Assembly: GCA_965661625.1 (NCBI GenBank)
Contig: CBFIEM010000008.1
Coordinates: forward strand, 93,555-157,554
DNA: 64,000 nucleotides
Origin: GCA-2705995 sp965661625
Lineage (GTDB): Bacteria; Bacteroidota; Bacteroidia; Flavobacteriales_G; Salibacteraceae
Reading direction: 5' to 3'
Position numbers and translations under genes: made by a program. Position 1 is the stretch's first letter. Each line of letters opens with the position of its first letter. This document shows, one piece after another, positions 55,365-63,786 of this stretch. The notes under the pieces are model-generated. The model was given only the letters and a program-made list of their open reading frames with translations. It did no database searches and was not told the DNA's origin.

Positions 55365-56128
55365 AAATTAGAAATCACGCCTGCTTGAAGTTTTCTGAAT
55401 AGCACAAAACCTAAAATTAGCGACCCCCCGCTCCAGGCGAGCATCATAATAGTGGTTTGCATATCTGGAAATGTATTGGAATACAAGGCGTCTCTTGTGG
55501 CTTGAAAAAAGGGAAAAAGTGGGTTTGCTTTAAGCACAACATGATAGGATTCAGGAACAAAATCGAGGGTATACGCGATTGGAGTTAAATAAAATAAGGC
55601 TGGGTTTACCGCATTCCAGAGAATGGAAACATCCCTCAAGTATACATTCAATACCCCCAAGATCATCCCCATTCCCAATGCAAAACCTCCCAATAATGTG
55701 ACTGGAATTAATACCCCGATGGTTTCGGGTGAAAGTTCTAATCCAAAGAACAACATGAGGGCGAAAAATGGTATGAAAACAAATCCCAAATTGATGATTT
55801 CTGTTAATACTGCTGCCCATGGAAAAGCTAATAAAGGAACATTTATGGTTTTAATAATTCCGGCATTCGCCACAAGACTTTGGATTACTCCATTTGCTGC
55901 ATTTGAAAAATACTGCCACATCACTAATCCCGACAAAACGTAAAGCGAATAGCTCCGCATACCTTGAAAAGCCTGACTAAACACAAAGTGAAAAATCATG
56001 AGGAACAACAGTGGTGTTAAGAATGACCAGAGGTATCCCAACACCGAATGTTTATACCGCAATTGAATATTGCGGAAGGCAAGGTGTTTCACTAGGTAAA
56101 TACTCGGTATCTTTCGGGCTGTAATCAT
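55361..56128 (-). CDS. Polysaccharide ABC exporter, permease subunit (Wzm/TagG type)
   Basis: 255 residues from ATG 56128 (ATG 56140 is also in frame). Six helices after an amphipathic start; LAFRNIQLRYKHSVLGYLWSFLTPLLFL is the ABC-2 permease hallmark, followed by GLVMWQYFSNA and LRDVSILW. It moves an undecaprenyl-linked polysaccharide across the inner membrane with the ATPase. Its start codon overlaps that of the divergent glycosyltransferase within a single CATG. Confidence 0.92.
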   Translation of the reverse strand: MITARKIPSIYLVKHLAFRNIQLRYKHSVLGYLWSFLTPLLFLMIFHFVFSQAFQGMRSYSLYVLSGLVMWQYFSNAANGVIQSLVANAGIIKTINVPLLAFPWAAVLTEIINLGFVFIPFFALMLFFGLELSPETIGVLIPVTLLGGFALGMGMILGVLNVYLRDVSILWNAVNPALFYLTPIAYTLDFVPESYHVVLKANPLFPFFQATRDALYSNTFPDMQTTIMMLAWSGGSLILGFVLFRKLQAGVISNL

Positions 56129-57161
56129 GTCTGGCTTCAAAAGTAGTATTAATCTGAACCGAAATAGTAAACCTGAAATTTGGGTGAACGGTAAATTCCT
56201 TCACCAGCCTTTAACCGGTGTTCAGCGCTATGCGTTAGGTGTTTGCCATGCCCTTATTAACCAGGGATATAAGGTACATATAGTAACAGCTCCCCACCCT
56301 CTTCTCAAGGTGAAAAACGCTCAAATTCATACCGTTGGAAAGCGTGCTTCTCCGTTGTGGGAGCAGTTTCAGCTCCCTCAATATTTAAGCAAGCATGGGA
56401 GTCCAGTTATTTTCAATTTATGTAATGCAGCGCCACTAATTTATAGCAATCGCATCACTGTGATTCACGACTTGGCTGTTTTTGAATCTGCTAAAAACTG
56501 GTTCAATTGGCAATTCAGAACATGGTATCGATTTCTCCTTCCCAAAGTAGCACGAACAGGACGTATCGCAACTGTCAGTGAATTTTCCCAAGCCACACTA
56601 GCGATGCGGTTCAACCTACAACAATCCGAAATACCCGTCTGTCCTCCTGGAATCCATTGGACCGAAAAGGCACGACCCATTTCCAAGCCCAAAAAGCCTT
56701 ATTTCTTTTTAATCGGCTCTCAAAACCCAAGAAAGGGAATTGCTGAGTTTGTAGAAGCTTTTCTAGCCACTCCATTTGCAAAATCACATGACTTGGTACT
56801 TGTTGGCACGCCTAGTAACCACTTTCCCAATCAATCAGTTTTACACAATTTCCACTACATTGAACACCCCTCCGATGGTGAACTTCAAACCCTTTACAAA
56901 GAAGCTGAGCTGACCGTATTCCCCTCTTTTTATGAGGGTTTCGGATTGCCCATATTAGAATCGCTCGCTTTCCACACACCCGTTCTAGCGCGGAAGTTAA
57001 CTGTTTTTGAAACTGTTTTTGGAGCGCATATATCCTACATAGGAGCCAACCTTGCAGCGAGTATTAATGCAGCATTAAACAGCACCAAACCTCCTTTGAG
57101 TGCCGACTACTATTCGTATGAAAGTGCTGCAGATAAGCTAGTAAGTCTTCTCGAGAAATAG
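56127..57161 (+). CDS. GT4-type glycosyltransferase
   Basis: 344 residues, GT-B fold. WVNGKFLHQPLTGVQRYALGVC at the acceptor-side N-terminus, VIHDLAVFE, FFLIGSQNPRKGIAEFVEAF and the donor-site ELTVFPSFYEGFGLPILESLAFHTPVLA with its E-x7-E motif. It adds a sugar to a lipid-linked glycan in the cytoplasm. First gene of the plus-strand group that ends with the ligase. Confidence 0.92.
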   Translation: MSGFKSSINLNRNSKPEIWVNGKFLHQPLTGVQRYALGVCHALINQGYKVHIVTAPHPLLKVKNAQIHTVGKRASPLWEQFQLPQYLSKHGSPVIFNLCNAAPLIYSNRITVIHDLAVFESAKNWFNWQFRTWYRFLLPKVARTGRIATVSEFSQATLAMRFNLQQSEIPVCPPGIHWTEKARPISKPKKPYFFLIGSQNPRKGIAEFVEAFLATPFAKSHDLVLVGTPSNHFPNQSVLHNFHYIEHPSDGELQTLYKEAELTVFPSFYEGFGLPILESLAFHTPVLARKLTVFETVFGAHISYIGANLAASINAALNSTKPPLSADYYSYESAADKLVSLLEK

Positions 57162-57195
57162 TATTTTCGTTGTTCTTACGAACACACACCCTCGC

Positions 57196-58326
57196 TTGAA
57201 AGTTGCAATTATTCATGATTGGTTTTTGGTAAAAGGAGGAGCCGAACAGGTCTTTAAGCAGATCCATCGGTGTTTTCCAGATGCTGAAATATTCTCCCTT
57301 TTCAATCACTTAACTCCTGAGTTATCTGAAGAAATTGTTCAAAATGAAGCCGTAACGACAAGCTATTTACAACAACTTCCATTTTCCAAACACTACCACA
57401 GGTATTTGCTCCCTTTTTTTCGACGAGCTATTGAGTCGTTGGACCTCTCGGAGTACGATTTAATTATTTCATCTTCACATGCGGTAGCGAAAGGTGTTCA
57501 AACGCTACCTGGACAACACCACATTTGTTATTGCCATACGCCAATCCGTTACGCCTGGGATTTGCGCGAACAATACATGGGGCAACTCCGGGTTAAGAAA
57601 GCGAAAAGGTTGCTCTCATGGCAATTGAATAAGCTCAGAAAATGGGATTATCGTGTTTCAGGCCGAGTAACCTCTTTTATTGCGAATTCAAAATATGTTG
57701 CAGAACGTATCGCTGCAAATTACAACCGAGAAGCCAAGGTAATTTACCCTCCTGTAGACACTGATTTTTTTAGTCCGCATGAATCCCGCTGGGAAGAGCA
57801 AACAAGCTACATTGTTATTTCACGTTTGGTTCAATACAAACGCATCGATTTAGTGGTAGAAGCGTTTAACCGGTTACCTCAAATGAATTTGACGATTGTT
57901 GGTGATGGACCAGAACTAGAGCGATTAAAGCGAATGGCAAACTCGAACATAGCATTTACGGGGTTCGTTGATGACACCTTAGTTCGTGATCAACTGCATC
58001 AATCCAAAGCGCTTATATTGGCTGCAAATGAGGATTTTGGCATTACCTCTCTCGAAGCCCAAGCATGCGGCATTCCTGTTATCGCTTTTCACCAGGGCGG
58101 ATATTTAGAAACCGTGGTTTTAGATAAAACTGGTGTTTTCTTTCATGAGCAAAACAGTAATTCACTGATTGATGCACTCCTCAATTTTGAGGCAACTCGG
58201 GGCAAGTATAAGGTTCAAAACATGCGCGACCATGCTTTAAAATTTTCAGCAGAACGTTTTAGAGAAGAATTTACTTCCTTTGTGTATGAAGCAATTTCAG
58301 CAAGAAAAAAGCTCAGTAGAGTCTAA
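57196..58326 (+). CDS. GT4-type glycosyltransferase
   Basis: 376 residues starting at TTG 57196; no in-frame ATG precedes it, and the product begins with the usual KVAIIHDWFLVKGGAEQVF. It has DLIISSSHAVAKGV, HICYCHTPIRYAWDL and FIANSKYVAERIAANY. The donor-site region has YIVISRLVQYKRIDLVVEAF, LTIVGDGPEL and LAANEDFGITSLEAQACGIPVIA. Strongly GT4/WbaZ-like. 34 bp after the previous gene. Confidence 0.93.
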   Translation: MKVAIIHDWFLVKGGAEQVFKQIHRCFPDAEIFSLFNHLTPELSEEIVQNEAVTTSYLQQLPFSKHYHRYLLPFFRRAIESLDLSEYDLIISSSHAVAKGVQTLPGQHHICYCHTPIRYAWDLREQYMGQLRVKKAKRLLSWQLNKLRKWDYRVSGRVTSFIANSKYVAERIAANYNREAKVIYPPVDTDFFSPHESRWEEQTSYIVISRLVQYKRIDLVVEAFNRLPQMNLTIVGDGPELERLKRMANSNIAFTGFVDDTLVRDQLHQSKALILAANEDFGITSLEAQACGIPVIAFHQGGYLETVVLDKTGVFFHEQNSNSLIDALLNFEATRGKYKVQNMRDHALKFSAERFREEFTSFVYEAISARKKLSRV

Positions 58327-59527
58327 GCTTTTTCATTTCGCTTTTGTAGCATTGTTTACCTTTCCCGTATTACCCCTTCAACTTAGTGCTGGAATACTCA
58401 TTGTATGCACCTTGCTTGCCATTGCTTATGGACTGCGCCAAAAAGAGCGTATTCAACGCCCACAGTGGTCTCCTCTCTATGTGTTCCTGCTGGTAGGCGT
58501 TACTTATTTACTGGTAGTACCTTTTGCAACAGATGTATCTTCCGCTTGGTACGAGCTGGAAAAGCGTGCCGGTCTTATTGCTGTTCCGGTACTCTTCGCC
58601 TTAGCACAGCCACTACTTTCCAAACAACTAAAGCTTCATGCAGCCATTAGTTTCTCTACGAGCACGGCACTTCTCGGGGCATTCATTACATTTTTGCATT
58701 TCTCCAATGCCGTGGAAAATCATGAATGGGCGGGCACCTTCAGCTACTTTTATAAACTCCGTACACTTTTTGAGTCGTACACAGGAGTACACCCCACGTA
58801 CTTTGGCCTTTTTGCTGCATCAGGACTAATCCTAACCTTACGTACAAAGCGAACTGGAATAGCGCTGCTATACTGGGGAGTTATTGGTTTGTTTTGTGGG
58901 ATTGGACTAATCATATCTGGAGCGCGAATGGCAACTTTTGCGGCATTACTTGCATGCCTGGTTATGTTATCCATTCAAAAACGCTACAAGACACTTATCG
59001 TAGTTGCCAGCTGTTTAGCAGTAATCACTTTTTCAAGCCACGAAGTATTAATTCCAAGGGTTCAGAACGCTTGGAGTGTTGTTCAAGGAAATGAATCCGA
59101 GGCAACACGCGCAACATCCATACGCGGAGCCAGTATTCACTGTGGTTGGTCCATTGCAAATGATCACTTCTGGACTGGTGTTGGGCCTGACGGTACACAA
59201 GCAGCTTTAAATTACTGCTACTCCCTGCTTCAGCAAGATGAATCCCTCAGCAAAAACTTAAATACGCATAATGAGTATTTAAACTTGTTTTTAACCTTTG
59301 GGGTTTGGGGTATTGTTTTGGCCCTCTTCCTACTTTTTGCGCTTTTTCATGCTGCCAGGAAAGAATCATTTACAACGGCTTTTGCCATTATCATAGCACT
59401 TATACTATTCACTGAGAATGCACTTGCGCGGCAGCATGGGGTATTTGCTATTTCCTTGCTCTGCGGACTGTTTTACAGTTTCTACAGTTTAAAGCAACTG
59501 CAGCGCGACCACGATGCTGCGGGATAA
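58286..59527 (+). CDS. O-antigen ligase-like membrane protein
   Basis: 413 residues from ATG 58286, overlapping the preceding gene by 41 bp. About ten to eleven helices with a large periplasmic loop before TM9; the loop has GVGPDGTQAALNYCYS and LNTHNEYLNLFLTFGVWG, the pattern of Wzy/WaaL-type ligases. It would transfer the finished glycan to lipid A-core or to a protein, or polymerise it. Stops 7 bp before the convergent microprotein gene's end. Confidence 0.85.
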   Translation: MKQFQQEKSSVESKLFHFAFVALFTFPVLPLQLSAGILIVCTLLAIAYGLRQKERIQRPQWSPLYVFLLVGVTYLLVVPFATDVSSAWYELEKRAGLIAVPVLFALAQPLLSKQLKLHAAISFSTSTALLGAFITFLHFSNAVENHEWAGTFSYFYKLRTLFESYTGVHPTYFGLFAASGLILTLRTKRTGIALLYWGVIGLFCGIGLIISGARMATFAALLACLVMLSIQKRYKTLIVVASCLAVITFSSHEVLIPRVQNAWSVVQGNESEATRATSIRGASIHCGWSIANDHFWTGVGPDGTQAALNYCYSLLQQDESLSKNLNTHNEYLNLFLTFGVWGIVLALFLLFALFHAARKESFTTAFAIIIALILFTENALARQHGVFAISLLCGLFYSFYSLKQLQRDHDAAG

Positions 59528-59533
59528 CGCAAA

Positions 59534-59644
59534 TCAGAAATTCGCGTAGAGAAAAGATACCGCCTCTTCAGACTTATTTGCCAACATGTAAATAGCAATT
59601 GCAGCGATAACCAGAATCCGGAAAACTCGTTTAATGCGTGTCAT
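59534..59644 (-). CDS. 36-residue membrane microprotein ending in FLYANF (DltX-like acyl shuttle)
   Basis: ATG 59644 with a TAG directly upstream in frame fixes the start; TGA lies at 59536-59534. A basic N-terminus (MTRIKRVFR) precedes one hydrophobic segment (about 8-22, FRILVIAAIAIYMLA), then a polar stretch and the terminal hexapeptide FLYANF. Positive-inside rule puts the C-terminus outside. Size, topology and tail match DltX microproteins, whose terminal F-x-Y-x-x-F tyrosine carries the acyl group from the MBOAT to the SGNH transferase. It overlaps the transferase gene by 14 bp and fills the gap up to the ligase. The function is inferred; the sequence features are direct. Confidence 0.72.
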   Translation of the reverse strand: MTRIKRVFRILVIAAIAIYMLANKSEEAVSFLYANF

Positions 59645-60770
59645 CTAACTCGTTTTTGATTCGTTTATAAATGATGTATGCCCCATAATTTCCATGGTGC
59701 TGGTAATCCTTAAACATGCGATTATCGTAGGACAGGTCCCACAAGTCGATTGTATTTATACTGTACTTGGATAGGGAATCATGTATTTCACCATGAAGCT
59801 GTTCATATGCGCTGAGTTTCCATGTTTGATTAACAGCTTTGGCTAGTACTGCATTATATGGTCCTATGATAACAGTTAGGTTAATCCCATTTCGATTACA
59901 CAATTGGTAAAACTTAGAAAGGATTTCATGCTGATACGACTGAGTGGTATCAACTGCAGGAAACCACAGTTTTTCTTGGTGTTCTGCAAATGCAAAAGTC
60001 ACGTTGAGGCTGGTATCCTGTTCCTTCAAGTATGCGTCAAAATCAATCGGTTTCAAACGTGATTTTTGAACTGGATTTTCGTAAGGAAGGTCGATCCATT
60101 CTGTGGCAACCCTAAAATCCGTATAAAAGGTAGACCGCCATTGATCCCAGAAATACCCGAACGCGGCAAATGAACCAAGCAACCTGGTCTTTTCTTTAAG
60201 TACTTTTCGGTAAAACTTAAAGGCGTTGTCTTTGGTTAAGTTCTTCTTTTGGGAAAAAATAAATCCGGGGTCTAAGTACCTTTTTTGGTAAGATTCGCGT
60301 GGTTCGTTTAAACCAAACCGGAAGTAGGTGGGGTTGAGGAATAAACAGACGTCTAAACCGTTCCACGCCTCAGGTGAAGCCTCAATTAATGGCAGGTAAA
60401 CATCAACCCTTCGGCCCACACCTCCCAACACTGAGAATTTCCGTGATCGTGTGGAGTCCGCATTAAACCAATGAAAATAATTCTGGTAGTCTAGGTCTCC
60501 TGTTTCAGATGTTCCAAGTAGAAGTCGTCCATTATTTGTTTTAACCTGACTTAAAAAATGATGGAACAATGTTGAGTTTCTTTTAATTTCATTAGCGTCA
60601 ATACGCTGGTACTGATTGGTTGGAAGTTGCTTTTTACCAACAGGGTTCCAAACGCTAATCCCTAGACCAACAAGCAGCACCAGGAGCAACGCCCAGCCAA
60701 CATCTCCACCCAGACTGTACAGCTTTTTAAGACTATACCAACGTTCTATATGCTCGGGCAGGTTGTTCAT
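59631..60770 (-). CDS. DltD-like SGNH acyltransferase
   Basis: 379 residues from ATG 60770, whose ATGA overlaps the MBOAT stop (ATG 60782 is a less likely alternative). One N-terminal membrane anchor (about 25-42, WALLLVLLVGLGISVW) leads to a periplasmic domain. The nucleophile Ser88 is in LLLGTSETG, and the C-terminal D355-Y-Q-H358 gives the DxxH of SGNH/DltD enzymes; GPYNAV lies before them. It is expected to take the acyl group from the microprotein tyrosine and move it to a glycan. Confidence 0.82.
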   Translation of the reverse strand: MNNLPEHIERWYSLKKLYSLGGDVGWALLLVLLVGLGISVWNPVGKKQLPTNQYQRIDANEIKRNSTLFHHFLSQVKTNNGRLLLGTSETGDLDYQNYFHWFNADSTRSRKFSVLGGVGRRVDVYLPLIEASPEAWNGLDVCLFLNPTYFRFGLNEPRESYQKRYLDPGFIFSQKKNLTKDNAFKFYRKVLKEKTRLLGSFAAFGYFWDQWRSTFYTDFRVATEWIDLPYENPVQKSRLKPIDFDAYLKEQDTSLNVTFAFAEHQEKLWFPAVDTTQSYQHEILSKFYQLCNRNGINLTVIIGPYNAVLAKAVNQTWKLSAYEQLHGEIHDSLSKYSINTIDLWDLSYDNRMFKDYQHHGNYGAYIIYKRIKNELDDTH

Positions 60771-61939
60771 AGCAAGCTCCAAATTTCACTTAATTCATCC
60801 ATCGAATAATTGAAAAATGCCCAGCCTAATGTTACAAAACCAAATGTTACTAGAATCATGAATACGCGATAGCCTTTGGTAGTTAGCACCGAAGCTGGAA
60901 TCAATTTGGACTGCCCGTTACCCCAAAGCTTGAGCAGGACTAACCCCAATCCATGCCAGAGGCCCCAAAGCACAAAATCCCATGTGTTTCCATGCCACAT
61001 ACCACAAATTACAAAGGTTACCACATACCCTGCACTACTCACTGCAAGTCTTGGAAACCCTGACAACCACCTTGAGAGCGTGATAACAATGGGCTTAAAG
61101 ATTAGGTTCCTCAGGAAAGTAGAGAATGTTATATGCCACCTCCGCCAAAAGTCAGCCAAATTAGTTGATAAATAGGGTGATCTGAAGTTTTCAGGAGTGC
61201 GGATACCCATAAGGTAGCCTGTGCCAATGGCGATATCTGAATATCCACTAAAATCCAAGTAGATGTAAGCTGAATATGCTACCAAGCTTGCCAACAACCC
61301 CAAATAGACGCCATGTAAATTGACAAGCAGTGAATAATCAGTAGCTTCAGCTATAATAAAAGGAACTAAGGCATATTTCTTTACTGTACCCATTGCTATT
61401 CGCGCTATACCTGGAAATATTAATGCCCTTTGCGCTTTCCCTAGGGGTTTGTTATGCCACCTGCTAAAATTTGAAAAACTGTCTATTGGACCCGCAAGAA
61501 AGTTGGGAAAAAACAGTGTGAAATTGATGTAATCGATTACCTGAAATGTTCGGATAATGCCCTTGCGCGTATCAACAATAAACTGAATATGGCGGAACAA
61601 GAGGTAGCTTATTCCAAGTCGGCCAATAAGTGACGTTTCGACAGCATAATTTCGGTAAACAAAAGTCAATACCAGCAAGCCAATTAATGTTGCTGAAACA
61701 CCGTACTTGACGCGTTCATTCACCAAGCGATGAACCCAATACCCCACTCCACATACAACAGCACTTAGTAGCACATGAAATAAGACATTCACCATGGAGA
61801 GCACGCTGAATAACACAACGACATTCCCCACAAATAGCATGGCTTTTACAGGAACCTTTAGTTTAAGTGCACGCACTAAAAAGTACCCTGCTAAAAACAC
61901 CAGCACCAATGCAAACTCAAGTGTAGAACTAAACAACAT
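60767..61939 (-). CDS. MBOAT-family O-acyltransferase (DltB-like)
   Basis: 390 residues, about ten to eleven helices. FSSTLEFALVLVFLAGYFLV at the start, FFPNFLAGPIDSFSNF, YLDFSGYSDIAIGTGYLMGI, DFWRRWHITFSTFLRNLIF and GMWHGNTWDFVLWGLWHG with His316 and His329, the same positions as in the AlgI-like paralogue. Unlike that protein it ends in LSEIWSLL with no aromatic hexapeptide, so the acyl acceptor must lie on another protein, probably the 36-residue microprotein. First gene of the three-gene operon. Confidence 0.9.
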   Translation of the reverse strand: MLFSSTLEFALVLVFLAGYFLVRALKLKVPVKAMLFVGNVVVLFSVLSMVNVLFHVLLSAVVCGVGYWVHRLVNERVKYGVSATLIGLLVLTFVYRNYAVETSLIGRLGISYLLFRHIQFIVDTRKGIIRTFQVIDYINFTLFFPNFLAGPIDSFSNFSRWHNKPLGKAQRALIFPGIARIAMGTVKKYALVPFIIAEATDYSLLVNLHGVYLGLLASLVAYSAYIYLDFSGYSDIAIGTGYLMGIRTPENFRSPYLSTNLADFWRRWHITFSTFLRNLIFKPIVITLSRWLSGFPRLAVSSAGYVVTFVICGMWHGNTWDFVLWGLWHGLGLVLLKLWGNGQSKLIPASVLTTKGYRVFMILVTFGFVTLGWAFFNYSMDELSEIWSLL

Positions 61940-62073
61940 AACTTAAACTAAAAAGCTGCTTCCTGCGTGAATGTATGGCATTCAGGTAAAGTTTGCTAAG
62001 TGAATTATATTACGCGGGACATTGCACTAAAATTTGCTGATACAGCTAGCAAAAGCTAATTTCGCAATTCTGC

Positions 62074-62148
62074 GGCCCCGTAGTTCAATGGATAGAACAA
62101 AAGTTTCCTAAACTTTAGATCCAAGTTCGATTCTTGGCGGGGCTACCA
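62074..62148 (+). tRNA. tRNA-Arg (CCU), CCA encoded
   Basis: Cloverleaf by eye: acceptor GGCCCCG/CGGGGCT (first pair G:U), D arm GTTC/GAAC, anticodon stem AAAGT/ACTTT with loop TTCCTAA, anticodon CCU, T arm CCAAG-TTCGATT-CTTGG, discriminator A and CCA at 62146-62148. A terminator follows. This is a common integration site for mobile elements. Confidence 0.92.
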
Positions 62149-62157
62149 CAACCTATC

Positions 62158-62185
62158 AAAAGCCCTGTAACACAGGGCTTTTTTA
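62158..62185 (+). terminator. Rho-independent terminator after tRNA-Arg
   Basis: AGCCCTGT pairs with ACAGGGCT around a three-base loop, extended by A/T pairs, and is followed by T6. It begins 10 bp after the tRNA CCA end. Confidence 0.88.
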
Positions 62186-62813
62186 TTTTATGGGGTGCTT
62201 TTTGGGTGTTCTTGCTCATTACGTATCTCCAACTCGAACCGGAGAATCGGAAAAACAACCTCTTGGATTTTCACAATTGCATATTTTGGGGTAGCTCAAA
62301 CAGCACAAGTGCACATGCAAAAAGAGGCCGCATCCTCACACGACCTCCATACACCTACACGCATCCACCGCGTGATCAATACGTTACCTGAATGAGGTAC
62401 AATTTATAAAGGGAAAGTTCAACTTCCTTATAAGCCTCAAAACCCATAAGCACTTATCCCAGTTTGCTGGAATGCGCTTCTATGCAACCAGAATCTGTTA
62501 TGCGTTTCATCATTGCGTCTGGTTATGGTTCGATGTGCTGCATTGTTGATAGAATACGCTATCAAAGTTAAAAGGAATTGGTATTGAATAAATGGAGGTA
62601 TTAACACTCAATCCTTTTGATTTTCTGTTAACATCTCTATTAAATGTAAAGACAGGAGATTGTCTAAATAATAAGACTTTTAATTGCAGTTATTTTCTAG
62701 GTCGAGTAGTTTACTTAAAAGTGGTTCTAGAATGATGAAGAACACCTATAATAACAAAGATTAGTTCTTACGAGATAAATTTGGAAAAACAAGTAATCAA
62801 AGGAATATTAATT
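62186..62813. other. Gene-poor region after tRNA-Arg
   Basis: About 630 bp without a convincing gene. Short frames occur at 62195-62395 (66 codons, ending THLTPTRIHRVINTLPE-like) and 62592-62735 (47 codons, starting MEVLTLNPFDFLLTSLLN), but neither has a recognised family. Sequence is AT-rich from 62560 on. No copy of the tRNA 3' end is seen, so a second attachment site is not visible in the window. Confidence 0.4.
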
Positions 62814-63329
62814 ATGGAAAAAAGTGAAGTAGAGTTAATTAACGACTACATTAAAACCCGCGAAAAACACAGAGTGGAATTGAACCTGCTGAAATTACAG
62901 CAAAGCAAAAACAATATAGAAAAAGAACAAAAGAAAAATGTAGCTGAACATGAGAATAAACTTCAGAATGCTGAATTGTTGGTTGTTAACTCAACAGATG
63001 AATCCCATCGGAAGGAAGTAAAAAAGAAATTTATCCGTCAACTATGCATTCTCATTGCCTCTATCAATAAAAGCAATTTAGACAAGATTTCATTTTCACA
63101 AGGACTCAATACTTGTAATATTTTAGTTCGTTTAGTAAATGACCTGAATTACTTCTTGAAAGACAAAAACATCTCACCAAGAATTTCTGAAATCTTGCCA
63201 CCTTTAGATGACAACGACGAATTAGATTCCAAAAATTTTGTTGCTTTTTTGGAAGAAAAGAGGGGGATATTGAATTCTAAAAAATCATTCAATTGTATTG
63301 AATTACTCAAATTCATATCTGATTTTTAA
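62814..63329 (+). CDS. Hypothetical coiled-coil protein
   Basis: 171 residues from ATG 62814; a TTG 33 bp upstream is in frame. Residues about 10-90 are strongly helical and charged (VELINDYIKTREKHRVELNL, then KEQKKNVAEHENKLQNAE), suggesting a coiled coil. The rest includes FSQGLNTCNILVRLVNDLNYFL and a Ser/Lys/Asn-rich end. AT-rich codon use differs from the glycan locus. I do not recognise it. Confidence 0.6.
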   Translation: MEKSEVELINDYIKTREKHRVELNLLKLQQSKNNIEKEQKKNVAEHENKLQNAELLVVNSTDESHRKEVKKKFIRQLCILIASINKSNLDKISFSQGLNTCNILVRLVNDLNYFLKDKNISPRISEILPPLDDNDELDSKNFVAFLEEKRGILNSKKSFNCIELLKFISDF

Positions 63330-63360
63330 AAGAAGGAGAAGTAAAGTTTAGCATTAACCG

Positions 63361-63522
63361 TTAACCCCCACACCCCTCACAATTAATAACTGTACTCACA
63401 GGGCTAAAGTGATTTAGCTTCATTTCTAGTTCATGCATGCGCTGCCTTGTTTCCATATCTTTTAACATATCTCCACAGAGCTGCGCTTTGAGTTGCTGAA
63501 TTTCGTTTTTGATAGATTCCAT
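63361..63522 (-). CDS. Small coiled-coil protein ending in CEGCGG
   Basis: 53 residues from ATG 63522, three bases after the stop of the 86-codon gene upstream, so probably a second operon gene. A helical, charged body (ESIKNEIQQLKAQL ... RMHELEMKLNHF) is followed by a tail with VINCEGCGG, where CxxC might bind metal. Function unknown. Confidence 0.55.
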   Translation of the reverse strand: MESIKNEIQQLKAQLCGDMLKDMETRQRMHELEMKLNHFSPVSTVINCEGCGG

Positions 63523-63525
63523 AGT

Positions 63526-63786
63526 TTAATCGAGTTTATAAATTCCATAATCCATATAGGCGTCAACTTCGTTCTTTGCAGAGGACGTAATCCATTGGCC
63601 CATTGCCATTACACTTGCAAGGACTCCATCAATCGTTTCTTGAGGTTTTTCCTTTGAGGATCTTATATTTCCCGCTGGATCAAGGTCGCCGTTTCCAATC
63701 ATCCATGCCCATGCTTTGATTCCAACGTGGCATCGCGTACCGTTATGCACCATGTTTTCAAGCTCTTCTGAAGGAGAGCTGGCCAA
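63526..63786 (-). CDS. Hypothetical small protein
   Basis: The frame is open from TTG 63786 to 63526 (86 codons); an in-frame ATG lies at 63753 (75 codons). Segments such as CHVGIKAWAWMIGNGDLDPAG and ASVMAMGQWITSSAKNEVDAYMDYG look like a folded soluble protein. I do not recognise a family. Coupled to the small CEGCGG gene downstream. Confidence 0.55.
   Translation of the reverse strand: MASSPSEELENMVHNGTRCHVGIKAWAWMIGNGDLDPAGNIRSSKEKPQETIDGVLASVMAMGQWITSSAKNEVDAYMDYGIYKLD

Noticed and set aside
59534..61939. A complete dltABCD operon
   Set aside because: No D-alanine ligase (DltA) or carrier protein (DltC) is visible anywhere in the window, so D-alanylation itself is not supported.
62195..62395. 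66-codon frame just after the tRNA-Arg terminator
   Set aside because: No recognisable family and it overlaps a similar-sized frame in another register; it could be a decayed gene end but there is no proof.
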